Source of the DNA: Acidobacteriota bacterium
GTDB taxonomy: Bacteria; Acidobacteriota; Terriglobia; Terriglobales; Acidobacteriaceae
Reading direction: 5' to 3'
Assembly: GCA_021799405.1 (NCBI GenBank)
Contig: JAJZAL010000101.1
Span: forward strand, 1 to 17,308
DNA length: 17,308 bases
The position numbers were made by a program, and so were the translations under genes. Positions 8,680 to 16,468 of this stretch are shown in pieces (the stretch's first letter is position 1; the number at the start of each line of letters is the position of its first letter). Under the pieces are notes generated by a model. That model made no database searches. It was given only the letters and a program-made list of their open reading frames with translations, and was not told the DNA's origin.

Positions 8680-10518
8680 ATGAGGACAGAATCACGCGAA
8701 GCATTGCGGCAGCGGGAAGACTCTGCGGCCGGGAACCCGAAAATGAGCCCGCTGCACGCGCGGGGCACAACCTACGACAAGCACCCAACCATTCCCGTCT
8801 CCGGAGATGGCTCGCTCTGCCGCGCAGGCTGGGAAGAGATCGCGACGGAATTCGAGAGCCGAATTGCCGGCGGCGGGCGCATCGTGGTCGCAGTCGAGTG
8901 CTATCCCGGCGTTGACGTCGAGGAGGTCCGGTCCGCTCTGAGCAAGGCGGCGCAGGGTTCCGCGGCGCTGATCTTTGCCGAGCGAGCGCTCAGGCAATCC
9001 GATGAGTTAGAGAAGTTTCTGGCTCCGTGGCTGGGCGACGACCCGGTCTTTGGCAGGATGAGGGCCTGGGAACTGGGCGAGTTCTTTGATGCGGCAAAGA
9101 CGACTCAACTGCGCAACGAGATTGAACAGGCTGCCGGCGCGGTCGTCGTATATGGCATAGGCGCGGCGTATGTGGCCGAGCGTTGGGACGTTCTCTTCTA
9201 CTGCGATGTGACACGGTGGGAGATTCAGCAGCGTCAACGGGCGCACAAGGTAGGTAATCTGGGTGCCGCGAATGCGCAGGCTTCGGCCGGCGAGTTATAT
9301 AAGCGCGCCTACTTTGCGGACTGGCGCGCCGCCGATACCGAAAAGCACCGGTTGCACACAGCTATCGATTTCTACATCGACACCAACCTGCCTGATCAGC
9401 CGGCCATGATCCCCGGAAGCAGCTATCGCGAGGCGCTCGCGGCGGCGGCGCGGCGGCCGTTTCGCGTGGTGCCGTTCTTCGATCCCGGGCCGTGGGGCGG
9501 CGAGTGGATGCGGAAGCATTTCGATCTGCCTGCTGATGCGCCCAACTTTGCCTGGTGCTTCGATTGCGTTCCGGAAGAAAACAGCCTGCGCTTCAGCTTC
9601 GGAGAGATGGCGGTGGAGACGCCCGCGCTGGCGCTGGTGCACGAACATCCGCAGGAGTTGCTGGGCGCGGAAATTGTGCGGCGATTCGGCGCTGAGTTTC
9701 CCATCCGCTTCGACTTTCTGGATACGATCGAGGGAGGCAATCTTTCCTTGCAGGTCCATCCTTTGCGGAGTTATATCGCGGAACACTTCGGGATGTCCTA
9801 CACCCAGGACGAGAGTTACTACCTGCTCGACGCAGGGCGGGATGCGGTGGTGTTTCTGGGGCTGAAGCCGGGAATCGACGCCGGCCGCATGGCGAAAGAA
9901 CTGGAAGCTGCGCAGGTGGGCGGGCCGCCGTTCGCGGCTGAAAATTATGTGAATGCGTGGCCGGCGAAGAAGCACGACCACTTCTCGATCCCGGCGGGGA
10001 CAATCCACTGCTCGGGAAGGAACAGCATGGTGCTTGAGATCAGTGCCACGCCGTACATCTTCACCTTCAAGCTGTGGGACTGGGCGCGGCTGGGCCTGAA
10101 CGGCATGCCGCGGCCGATCCATCTAAAGCACGGACTCGCCAACATTCAGTGGAACCGCGACCGGGAATGGGTCGCGAAAAACCTGGTGAGCCCAGTGCGT
10201 CCGGTGGCAGAAGGCGAGGGCTGGCGGGAAGAGGCGACCGGCTTGCATGAGCTGGAGTTTCTGGAAACGCGGCGCCACTGGTTCACTGCGCCGGTGGAAC
10301 ATGACACGAGAGGCACGGTGAACGTGCTGAACCTGGTGGAGGGCGATGAGGTTGTCGTCGAGAGCGCCACGGGAGCCTTCGCGCCGTTTCATGTGCATTA
10401 CGCCGAGACATTTATCGTGCCTGCGTGCGTGGGCCGGTACAGGATTTCCCCGGTAGGTACGGCAGAAAAGCCGCTGGCAACCATCAAGGCATTTGTTCGC
10501 CCCGAGGAAGAACGGTGA
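8680..10518 (+). CDS. Class I mannose-6-phosphate isomerase with N-terminal degenerate kinase-like domain
   Basis: The C-terminal part (from about residue 260) is a cupin-type class I mannose-6-phosphate isomerase, which interconverts mannose-6-P and fructose-6-P. Expected zinc ligands are visible: Q358 and H360 in SLQVHP, E378 in DESYYLLD, and H443 in IPAGTIH. A second cupin follows (FHVHYAETFIVP near residue 585). Residues ~50-240 resemble a uridine-kinase-like P-loop fold (VVAVECYPGVDVEE at 69-82, WDVLFYCDVTRWEIQQRQR at 169-187), but the Walker A positions have lost Gly, Lys and Ser/Thr, so it should not bind ATP normally. I recall similar long (~590 aa) isomerases in Bacteroidetes. The length is 612 residues from ATG 8680. 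ATG 8743 (591 residues) is equally plausible, and neither has a clear Shine-Dalgarno. It diverges from the sugar porter gene, which suggests a joint sugar-use role. Confidence 0.85.
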   Translation: MRTESREALRQREDSAAGNPKMSPLHARGTTYDKHPTIPVSGDGSLCRAGWEEIATEFESRIAGGGRIVVAVECYPGVDVEEVRSALSKAAQGSAALIFAERALRQSDELEKFLAPWLGDDPVFGRMRAWELGEFFDAAKTTQLRNEIEQAAGAVVVYGIGAAYVAERWDVLFYCDVTRWEIQQRQRAHKVGNLGAANAQASAGELYKRAYFADWRAADTEKHRLHTAIDFYIDTNLPDQPAMIPGSSYREALAAAARRPFRVVPFFDPGPWGGEWMRKHFDLPADAPNFAWCFDCVPEENSLRFSFGEMAVETPALALVHEHPQELLGAEIVRRFGAEFPIRFDFLDTIEGGNLSLQVHPLRSYIAEHFGMSYTQDESYYLLDAGRDAVVFLGLKPGIDAGRMAKELEAAQVGGPPFAAENYVNAWPAKKHDHFSIPAGTIHCSGRNSMVLEISATPYIFTFKLWDWARLGLNGMPRPIHLKHGLANIQWNRDREWVAKNLVSPVRPVAEGEGWREEATGLHELEFLETRRHWFTAPVEHDTRGTVNVLNLVEGDEVVVESATGAFAPFHVHYAETFIVPACVGRYRISPVGTAEKPLATIKAFVRPEEER

Positions 10519-10596
10519 AGGGCGCGTCCGCCGTTTTGGGCCGAGGGTGGCGGAGCGTCCGGAAGGGCTTCCACAGACTTCAGGCGCCCGTCCCTG

Positions 10597-10602
10597 TAGA
10601 AT
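10597..10602 (+). promoter_or_regulatory. Possible -10 box for mraY
   Basis: TAGAAT (5 of 6 to TATAAT) lies 39 bases before the mraY TTG start in the 123-base gap after the isomerase gene. No matching -35 at 16-18 bases is convincing, so this is only a candidate. The gap has no clear terminator either. Confidence 0.25.
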
Positions 10603-10641
10603 CTAGCTGAAAACCCGCATCAACCCGGCTTGGGAGGTTCC

Positions 10642-11781
10642 TTGCTTTACTGGCTGCTGTACGAAGAACTGTATACGTACTTCCACCCGTTCCGGATCTT
10701 CCGCTACCTGACTTTTCGTACTGCCTTCGCCTCGCTTACGGCGCTGCTGATTGCGCTGTTCATCGGTCCTTACGTCATCCAGAAGCTGCGCGAGTTCCAG
10801 ATCGGCCAGTACATTCGCGAAGACGGGCCGCAGTCGCACCAGAAGAAATCGGGCACGCCCACGATGGGCGGGGTGCTGATCGTCATTGCCATCTTGCTGC
10901 CGACGGTGCTGTGGTCTGATCCGGCCAATCCGTTCGTATGGATCACGGTCTTTTCGACCCTTGCTTTCGGGGCCATCGGGTTTGCCGACGACTATATCAA
11001 GGTGGTCAAGCGGCGCAGTCTTGGACTCACGGCGCGCGCCAAGCTCTTCTGGCAGGGAGTGGCCGGGGCGTCGGTGGCTGTGGCGCTGGTTGTGCTTGAC
11101 CAGTTCAAGATGTTTTCCACGCGGCTGGTCGTACCGTTTGTCAAGCAATGGCGCCCCGATTTGCTGTGGCATCTGTGGCCCAGCACGCTTCCGCACCTGG
11201 CCTTCATCGCCTTTGTCCCCTTCGTCCTCTGGGTCATGCTTGTGCTGATGGGCTCGTCCAACGCGGTGAATCTGACCGATGGGCTGGACGGACTGGCCAT
11301 CGGCTGCACCATCATCGCCGCTGGCGCCCTGACGGTGCTCACCTACGTGAGCGGCCACGTGGTCTTTGCCGATTATCTGGAACTGCAGCGCATGCCCATG
11401 GTGGGCGAGCTGACCGTCTATTGCGGGGCTATGGTGGGGGCGTCGATCGGCTTTCTCTGGTACAACGCCCACCCGGCTGAGATCTTCATGGGCGACGTGG
11501 GTTCGCTGGCGCTGGGCGGCGCCATCGGCACGGTCGCGGTCATCATTCGCCAGGAACTGCTGCTGCCGTTCATCGGCGGCGTATTCATCATGGAGGCGCT
11601 TTCGGTGATGCTGCAAGTGGGCAGCTACAAGTTCCGCAATAAGAAGCGCATCTTCAAGATGGCCCCGTTGCACCATCATTTTGAGCAGTGCGGGTGGCAC
11701 GAGTCCAAGGTGATCGCGCGTTTCTGGATCGCCGCCCTGGTATTTGCATTGTTTGCACTCACCACTCTGAAACTGCGTTAG
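10642..11781 (+). CDS. mraY: Phospho-N-acetylmuramoyl-pentapeptide transferase (lipid I synthesis)
   Basis: MraY is the polytopic inner-membrane enzyme that moves phospho-MurNAc-pentapeptide from UDP to undecaprenyl phosphate, giving lipid I. I place the start at TTG 10642 ([10 protein letters not shown]), 4 nt after GGAGG (10633-10637). TTG 10630 is in frame, but it lies before that Shine-Dalgarno. The length is 379 residues, slightly above the usual ~360. Active-site motifs are present: [12 protein letters not shown] (69-80), the Asp pair D116-D117 in [21 protein letters not shown] with D213 and D216, [12 protein letters not shown] (283-293), and the His cluster LHHHFE (343-348). About ten hydrophobic segments are spread along it. 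It heads the mraY-murD-ftsW-murG group. murE and murF, its usual upstream neighbours, are replaced by the isomerase gene. Confidence 0.95.
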   Translation: MLYWLLYEELYTYFHPFRIFRYLTFRTAFASLTALLIALFIGPYVIQKLREFQIGQYIREDGPQSHQKKSGTPTMGGVLIVIAILLPTVLWSDPANPFVWITVFSTLAFGAIGFADDYIKVVKRRSLGLTARAKLFWQGVAGASVAVALVVLDQFKMFSTRLVVPFVKQWRPDLLWHLWPSTLPHLAFIAFVPFVLWVMLVLMGSSNAVNLTDGLDGLAIGCTIIAAGALTVLTYVSGHVVFADYLELQRMPMVGELTVYCGAMVGASIGFLWYNAHPAEIFMGDVGSLALGGAIGTVAVIIRQELLLPFIGGVFIMEALSVMLQVGSYKFRNKKRIFKMAPLHHHFEQCGWHESKVIARFWIAALVFALFALTTLKLR

Positions 11782-11859
11782 ATGAGGCGCGCCAACCGCT
11801 GCGCGGTGCACAATAAACAAAGGATGGTGGCGTAAGGCGGGCGCCCGAGGAAAGACTAA

Positions 11860-13242
11860 ATGATGGAACTCAAAGGCAAAAAGGTTCTCGTGGTCGGACT
11901 GGGCAAATCCGGCCTGGCGGCGGCGCTCTTTTTGCGCCGTAAAGGCGCGCTGGTTACGGTCTCGGACGTGCGCAGCGCCGAAGCGCTGGCCAAGGATATT
12001 CCCGCCCTGCTGGATGAAGGAATCATGGTGGAAACCGGCGGCCACGGGCTGTTCACGTTTCGCCGTCAGGATTTGATCGTGGTGAGTCCGGGAGTGCCGC
12101 TGGATACCCCGGAACTCATGCAGGTAAAGAACTTCGGCATGCCGGTAATCGGCGAGTTGGAACTGGCGGCGCGTTTTCTCAAGGGTCAGATGCTGGCCAT
12201 CACCGGCTCCAACGGAAAGACCACGACTACAGCGCTGGCGGGTGAAATCCTGAAAGAAGCGGGAATGCGCACCCTCGTGGCGGGCAACATCGGTGTGCCG
12301 CTGGCCGGGTTGATCGGCGAGAGCACGGACGACACCTGGTGGGTGATCGAGGTTTCGAGCTTCCAGCTTGAAAGCACGATCGAGTTTCATCCCCGCATCG
12401 CCGTTATCCTGAACATTACGCCCGACCATCTGGACCGGCACGGCACCTTCGAGAATTACGCGCTTGCCAAGGAACGCATCTTTGCCGCGCAGGATGAGCG
12501 CGATAGCGTGGTGCTGAACGCCGACAACGCGCGTACCGCGAAGGCCGCCGAGCGTTCTGCCGCCAGGGTCTACTGGTTTTCCATGGAACATGAAGTCAGC
12601 CAGGGTGCCTGGGTGAAAGACGGCTACGTGCTCTACCGGTCCGCGCCCGATGCGGTCGAGGAGCAGGTCATGCCCCTGCACAACATTCCGCTGAAGGGCG
12701 AGCATAACGTGGAGAATGTGCTGGCCGCGGTGTGCGCCGCGCGTTTGGCCGGGGCCCCGGCGGAAGCCGTCCGCCGCGCCATCGAAAACTTCAAGGCGGT
12801 CGAGCACCGGCTGGAGTACGTCGCCACGGTCAGGGGCGTCGAGTTCTACAACGACTCGAAAGCCACGAATGTGGATGCGACGGCCAAGGCCGTGGCCGCA
12901 TTTTCAGGCGGCGTTCACCTCATCCTGGGTGGCAAAGACAAAGGCTCCGACTATACGCTGCTCGCGCAGCTGCTGCGCGAGCGGGTGCGCGCGGTGTATA
13001 CCATCGGCTCGGCGGCCGCCAAAATCGAGTCGCAGTTGCGTGGCGTCGTCTCGATTCACTCCTGTGAAACGCTGGACAATGCGGTTACCGTGGCGGCTGC
13101 CGCCGCGCATCCGGGCGATGTCGTGCTGCTGGCGCCGGCGTGTTCGAGCTTTGACCAGTTTGAGAACTACGAGCACCGCGGCCGCGTCTTCAAGGAACTC
13201 GTCAACGAGCAGATGGGATGGAAGGTAGGCCAAGGCGCATAG
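11860..13242 (+). CDS. murD: UDP-N-acetylmuramoylalanine--D-glutamate ligase
   Basis: MurD is a cytoplasmic ATP-dependent Mur ligase that adds D-glutamate to UDP-MurNAc-L-Ala. The 460 residues are close to the normal ~440-450. The N-terminal UDP-binding domain opens with KKVLVVGLGKSGLA (7-20) and has SPGVP (76-80). The ATP P-loop is TGSNGKTTTT (115-124, Lys 120). NITPDHLDRHGTFENYALAKERI contains H190 and K204, the latter matching the carbamylated lysine of E. coli MurD. EHNVENVLAA (281-290), HRLE (316-319), DSKATN (332-337) and GGKDKG (357-362) follow in the proper order. The start ATG 11860 has GAGG nine bases before it. A second ATG directly follows and would work as well. A gap of 78 bases separates it from mraY. 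Confidence 0.96.
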   Translation: MMELKGKKVLVVGLGKSGLAAALFLRRKGALVTVSDVRSAEALAKDIPALLDEGIMVETGGHGLFTFRRQDLIVVSPGVPLDTPELMQVKNFGMPVIGELELAARFLKGQMLAITGSNGKTTTTALAGEILKEAGMRTLVAGNIGVPLAGLIGESTDDTWWVIEVSSFQLESTIEFHPRIAVILNITPDHLDRHGTFENYALAKERIFAAQDERDSVVLNADNARTAKAAERSAARVYWFSMEHEVSQGAWVKDGYVLYRSAPDAVEEQVMPLHNIPLKGEHNVENVLAAVCAARLAGAPAEAVRRAIENFKAVEHRLEYVATVRGVEFYNDSKATNVDATAKAVAAFSGGVHLILGGKDKGSDYTLLAQLLRERVRAVYTIGSAAAKIESQLRGVVSIHSCETLDNAVTVAAAAAHPGDVVLLAPACSSFDQFENYEHRGRVFKELVNEQMGWKVGQGA

Positions 13243-13255
13243 GGAGTTCCGGTTA

Positions 13256-13288
13256 ATGCGTCGAGTGTTCTTATGGCGAAGCGCGTAG
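13256..13288 (+). other. Possible 10-codon leader frame overlapping the ftsW start
   Basis: ATG 13256 is 9 nt after AGGGAG (13241-13246) and opens a frame MRRVFLWRSA that stops at 13286-13288, past the ftsW ATG at 13273. If translated, terminating ribosomes could restart at ftsW and couple it to murD. No homology can be claimed for so short a peptide. Confidence 0.25.
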
Positions 13289-14367
13289 GAGTCGACAAAT
13301 GGCTTTTCTTCACCACTCTGCTGCTGACCGTGGCCGGGCTGGTGATGGTATTCTCCGCTTCTGCCGTGGTGGCCCAGGTGCGCTACCACTCGCCCTACGC
13401 CTCGGTGGTTAAACAGGCGGTGTGGGCGCTGGCCGGCGTGCTGGCGATGCTGGGCCTGATGCATGTGGACTACCGCGTGTACAAATCGCCCCGCTTTATT
13501 TATCCGGCCCTGTCTATCACCACGCTGTTGCTGGTGGTGGTTTTCTTTTTCCCGGGATCGCACAATACGCATCGCTGGATTCGCTTCGGCAGCTTCTTCA
13601 GCTTTCAGCCGTCTGAGATCGCCAAGCCGGTGCTGGTGCTCTTTCTGGCCTGGTTTCTGCACACCCGTCTCGACGCCATGCGCGACTGGAAGCATACTCT
13701 GCTGCGTGCCGCGGTGATGCCTGTAATTTTTGCCGGGCTGGTGGTGCGGGAGCCGGACCTGGGCACGGCGCTGGTGCTGGCCGGCATCACCGCCATGATG
13801 CTGATGCTGGCAGGGATGGAGTGGAAGTATCTGCTGGCCGGCATCGGCGCAGTCCTGCCGATTCTCGCCGTACTGCTCTTTGCGGTGGCCTGGCGGCGGC
13901 AGCGCATGCTGGTTTTTCTGCATCCTTCAACCGATCCGCTGGGTGCCGGTTACCACATCAATCAATCGCTGATCGCCGTGGGCACCGGCGGACTGACCGG
14001 CCGCGGCTACATGGAAGGCATGCAGAAGCTCTTCTATCTGCCTGAGGCATCCACTGACTTCATCTTCGCCAACATTGCCGAAGAGCTTGGATTTATCGGC
14101 TCCATCTCCATCGTGCTGCTGTTTGTGGTGCTCGGCGTTCGCGGGCTGCGTGCGGCGTTTCGTTCCCAGGATCCCTTCGCGCGGCTTACAGCCTTCGGCA
14201 TCACCACGGGCATTCTGCTGCAGGCGTTCTTCAACATCAGCGTGGTGTTGTCCCTGGTGCCGAACAAGGGAATTCCCCTGCCAATGATCTCCGCTGGAGG
14301 AACGTCGCTGTTCTTCACGCTGGTTTCGATCGGCGTGCTGTTGAACATCACCAAGCAGGCGGATTGA
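13273..14367 (+). CDS. ftsW: SEDS-family peptidoglycan glycosyltransferase FtsW
   Basis: FtsW is the SEDS glycan polymerase of the division septum, an integral membrane protein that polymerises lipid II with a partner transpeptidase. The 364 residues have about ten hydrophobic segments, the first at roughly 10-35. Family landmarks are FQPSEIAKP (111-119), REPDLGTALVL (159-169), HINQSLIAVGTGGLTGRGYMEG (about 228-249), PEASTDFIFANIAEELG with the catalytic-type Asp 262, and the C-terminal VPNKGIPLPMISAGGTSLF. RodA is the close relative, but the position between murD and murG, and start MAKRVGVDKW, favour FtsW. ATG 13273 has no Shine-Dalgarno of its own. The nearest, AGGGAG at 13241-13246, is better placed for a short open frame at 13256 that overlaps this start. 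Confidence 0.93.
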   Translation: MAKRVGVDKWLFFTTLLLTVAGLVMVFSASAVVAQVRYHSPYASVVKQAVWALAGVLAMLGLMHVDYRVYKSPRFIYPALSITTLLLVVVFFFPGSHNTHRWIRFGSFFSFQPSEIAKPVLVLFLAWFLHTRLDAMRDWKHTLLRAAVMPVIFAGLVVREPDLGTALVLAGITAMMLMLAGMEWKYLLAGIGAVLPILAVLLFAVAWRRQRMLVFLHPSTDPLGAGYHINQSLIAVGTGGLTGRGYMEGMQKLFYLPEASTDFIFANIAEELGFIGSISIVLLFVVLGVRGLRAAFRSQDPFARLTAFGITTGILLQAFFNISVVLSLVPNKGIPLPMISAGGTSLFFTLVSIGVLLNITKQAD

Positions 14368-14373
14368 GAGGCG

Positions 14374-14430
14374 GGGAACAGGGAACAGAGATTAAAGATC
14401 AGGGATCAGGTGCTGCGGCATTGTGATCCC
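14374..14430. repeat. Second-type heptamer array with inverted end (ftsW-murG gap)
   Basis: Five uninterrupted 7-base units occupy 14374-14408: GGGAACA, GGGAACA, GAGATTA, AAGATCA, GGGATCA. After 15 bases comes TGATCCC (14424-14430), the exact reverse complement of the last unit, so a 7-bp hairpin can form. The unit sequence differs from the AGCT-N3 arrays of the ilv block, but the period and the inverted partner are the same. It ends about 54 bases before the chosen murG start. Confidence 0.75.
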
Positions 14431-14483
14431 CGGCCGGCCTGGCTAATTTTCGTGTGTATGTTTCTTCATTGAAAGGCGGGAAA

Positions 14484-15584
14484 TTGGCGGAGATACGGGT
14501 ATTGATCGCTGGTGGCGGCACCGGCGGCCATATTATTCCGGCATTGGCGGTGGCCCGTGAGCTGGCAGCGCGGCACGGGGCCGAGGTGCTGTTTGTGGGC
14601 ACGGCGCGCGGCCTGGAGACCCGGCTGGTGCCCGAAGCGGGCTTTGCCTTGCGCCTCATCGAGGTGGGGCCGCTCAAGAGCGTTTCCCTGGCCACCCGCC
14701 TGCGCACGGTTTTACGCCTGCCGCGCAGCTTCTTCGACTGCAAGGCGCTGATCCGCGAGTTCAAACCCCGTGCCGTTCTAGGCGTGGGAGGGTATGCTTC
14801 CGGTCCGGCCATGGCGGCGGCGCTGCAACTGAAGATTCCTACCATGGCCTTTGAGCCCAATGCCATGCCGGGGCTGGCCAACCGCCTGGTGGGCAAGCGG
14901 GTACAGGCCGCTGCGGTCAACTTTCCCGCCGCGGCCAGGTGGTTCCGTAACTGCGAGGTGACCGGCATCCCCGTGCGGCCCGAGTTCTTTTCCCTGGCGC
15001 CGCCCGCCAATGCCAGTCCGCATCTGCTCGTCTTCGGCGGCTCGCAAGGCGCGCGCATCTTCAACGTCCATCTGCCCAAAATCATCGTGCCTCTGCTCGA
15101 TGCGGTGCCCGGGCTGACGGTGATGCACCAGTGCGGCATGCGTCACGTGGAAGTCACTCAAGCAGCTTACATGGCCAGCGGAGCCGATCCCGGGCGCTGG
15201 CAGGTGCGCCCGTTTCTCGACGACATGCCGGCGCGCTTCGCTCAGGCGCACCTGGTGATGGCGCGCAGCGGCGCATCTACGGTCGCGGAGTTGGCCGCCG
15301 CTGGGAAACCGTCATTCCTCGTGCCCTTTGCCGCCGCCACTGACGAGCATCAGCGCCGCAACGCCGAAGTCATGGTGCATGCGGGAGCGGCAGTCATGCT
15401 GCTTGAAAAGGAATTGGAGGCGCCCGGCAAGCTGTTCCAGACGCTTACCGGCTTGCTGGCCGCCCCAGAGCGGCTTACCGCAATGGCAGCGGCGGCGCGC
15501 ACCCAGGCTCATCCCGACGCCGCCGCGCATATCGCAGGCCGGCTGGCTGCCCTCGCCGCGCAGCGCATCCCACAACCGTTATAG
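14484..15584 (+). CDS. murG: UDP-GlcNAc:lipid I GlcNAc transferase (lipid II synthesis)
   Basis: MurG is a GT28 glycosyltransferase at the inner face of the membrane that adds GlcNAc to lipid I, giving lipid II. I choose TTG 14484 (MAEIRVLIAGGGTGGH), with AAAGG seven or eight bases upstream, because the family's N-terminus starts just before the first glycine loop. The in-frame GTG 14454 would add ten atypical residues. The length is 366 residues, near the usual ~355-365. Motifs are GGGTGGH (10-16), VGGYASGP, MAFEPNAMPGLAN (acceptor-side loop), FGGSQGARIFN (second glycine loop), and RSGASTVAELAAAGKPSFLVPF followed by DEHQRRNA (UDP-GlcNAc binding). It is the last gene of this dcw fragment. murC, which commonly comes next, is absent and a terminator follows. 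Confidence 0.95.
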   Translation: MAEIRVLIAGGGTGGHIIPALAVARELAARHGAEVLFVGTARGLETRLVPEAGFALRLIEVGPLKSVSLATRLRTVLRLPRSFFDCKALIREFKPRAVLGVGGYASGPAMAAALQLKIPTMAFEPNAMPGLANRLVGKRVQAAAVNFPAAARWFRNCEVTGIPVRPEFFSLAPPANASPHLLVFGGSQGARIFNVHLPKIIVPLLDAVPGLTVMHQCGMRHVEVTQAAYMASGADPGRWQVRPFLDDMPARFAQAHLVMARSGASTVAELAAAGKPSFLVPFAAATDEHQRRNAEVMVHAGAAVMLLEKELEAPGKLFQTLTGLLAAPERLTAMAAAARTQAHPDAAAHIAGRLAALAAQRIPQPL

Positions 15585-15655
15585 GCTCTCTGCCGTCTGA
15601 CGCCGGAGCGTCTGCTTCCGGCCGCAACAGCGCGATCGCCAATCAAGGACAACGA

Positions 15656-15689
15656 AAAAGGCCCGCCTGCCGAAGCAAGCGGGCCTTTT
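15656..15689. terminator. Bidirectional intrinsic terminator between murG and the Gly-rich gene
   Basis: AAAAGGCCCGC (15656-15666) pairs perfectly with GCGGGCCTTTT (15679-15689). Inside, TGC and GCA extend the stem around a CGAA tetraloop with one mismatch. The A-run on one side and T-run on the other serve murG on the plus strand and the convergent minus-strand gene equally. Confidence 0.93.
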
Positions 15690-15706
15690 CGAGGAGGATA
15701 CGGGCA

Positions 15707-16468
15707 TTACCGGCGCCCGCCGCCGCCATGGAAGCCGCCGCCGCCGCCATGGAAGCCACCGCCGCCACCGTGGAAGCCACCACCGCCACCGTGGAAGCCG
15801 CCACCGCTAAATCCGCCGAAGTGGCCACCACCAACGCGACCGCCGCTGAATCCACCGCGGCCACCTGCGAAGGCATTATGGGTCCCGCCGCCGAAGGCCC
15901 GGCCGCCCGTGTAGGCATTTCGCACTCCTCCGCCATAGCCACCACGGTAACCATTACCAGCGTAGGGAGCGCGGCCTGCAAATCCACCATGTCCGCCGTA
16001 GCCGCCGCGTCCACCAGCCCATTGACGGCCGCCGTATCCGCCACGGCCGCCGTATCCGCCGCGATAGCCATAGCCGCCACGATCACCCCAGCCACGACCA
16101 CCCCAGCCGCGATCACCCCAGCCACGATCACCCCAACCGCGATCACCCCAACCATCGCCCCAGCCACGGCCCCAGCCATCGCCCCAGCCCCATCCGTACC
16201 ACGGACCCGCGCCAATGAAGAGTCCACCGGTGAACCAACTCGGTCCGTAGTAGCCATAGGGAGCGCATGCGTAGGGATAATAAGGATAGTAGCCCCACTG
16301 GCAGGCTGGAGGACCATAGGAGCCATCGTCGTCATAGTCGTAATCGCCGGCCGGAACAATTGCCGGGCCAATTCCAACTCCAATCCCAAAGGAAACTTGA
16401 GCTCTTGCCATTGCCGGAAACGGAAGCGCCAAAACCATTGCGATCAAAAACCAGCGGAGACTCTTCAT
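15707..16468 (-). CDS. Secreted Gly/Trp/Tyr/His-rich repeat protein
   Basis: No enzyme family is recognised. The 253-residue product starts with a clear Sec signal (MKSLRWFLIAMVLALP then PAMARA-QVS, cleavage about residue 24), so it should be exported. The mature part is in blocks: a Tyr/Pro-rich segment (about 42-75, with YYPYYPYACAPYGYYG), a Trp segment with about five WGDRG-like pentapeptides (about 90-125), an RGGYGG segment, and a C-terminal run of four FHGGGGG heptapeptides ending GRR. Regular His spacing in the tail could bind metal, but this is inference. The start is secure: AAGGAGG (16474-16480) lies 5 nt before ATG 16468. A structural envelope or surface protein fits the composition. 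The long plus-strand and other minus-strand frames over the same DNA are repeat-driven shadows. Confidence 0.8.
   Translation of the reverse strand: MKSLRWFLIAMVLALPFPAMARAQVSFGIGVGIGPAIVPAGDYDYDDDGSYGPPACQWGYYPYYPYACAPYGYYGPSWFTGGLFIGAGPWYGWGWGDGWGRGWGDGWGDRGWGDRGWGDRGWGGRGWGDRGGYGYRGGYGGRGGYGGRQWAGGRGGYGGHGGFAGRAPYAGNGYRGGYGGGVRNAYTGGRAFGGGTHNAFAGGRGGFSGGRVGGGHFGGFSGGGFHGGGGGFHGGGGGFHGGGGGFHGGGGRR
15718..15807. repeat. 21-bp tandem repeat encoding FHGGGGG
   Basis: TGGAAGCC recurs at 15729, 15750, 15771 and 15792, exactly 21 bases apart, with GC-rich filler. Each unit encodes seven residues of the secreted protein's tail. Differences between units are mostly synonymous third-base changes. 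Confidence 0.85.
16076..16160. repeat. 15-bp tandem repeat encoding WGDRG
   Basis: Near-identical copies of GATCACCCCA start at 16081, 16096 (one base changed), 16111, 16126 and 16141. They are 15 bases apart and encode the pentapeptide WGDRG of the secreted protein on the minus strand. A further degenerate copy is at 16156. Confidence 0.85.

Noticed and set aside
8546..8788. An 81-codon N-terminal extension of the sugar porter
   Set aside because: It is not hydrophobic or porter-like, it overlaps the divergent gene, and the promoter candidates fall inside it.
9295..10122. A 275-codon minus-strand frame inside the isomerase gene
   Set aside because: It is antisense to a sequence encoding intact isomerase motifs, with no family resemblance.
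10519..10560. TCCGCC/GGCGGA inverted repeat after the isomerase gene as a terminator
   Set aside because: The stem is only six base pairs and no T-run follows.
10603..12807. A 734-codon minus-strand open frame across mraY and murD
   Set aside because: It lies antisense to two well-conserved genes, is rich in His, Gln, Arg and Asp as expected of a complement frame, and has no recognisable domain.
12904..13923. A 339-codon minus-strand frame over murD and ftsW
   Set aside because: It is antisense to conserved genes, with Gln/His-rich composition typical of a GC-driven shadow.
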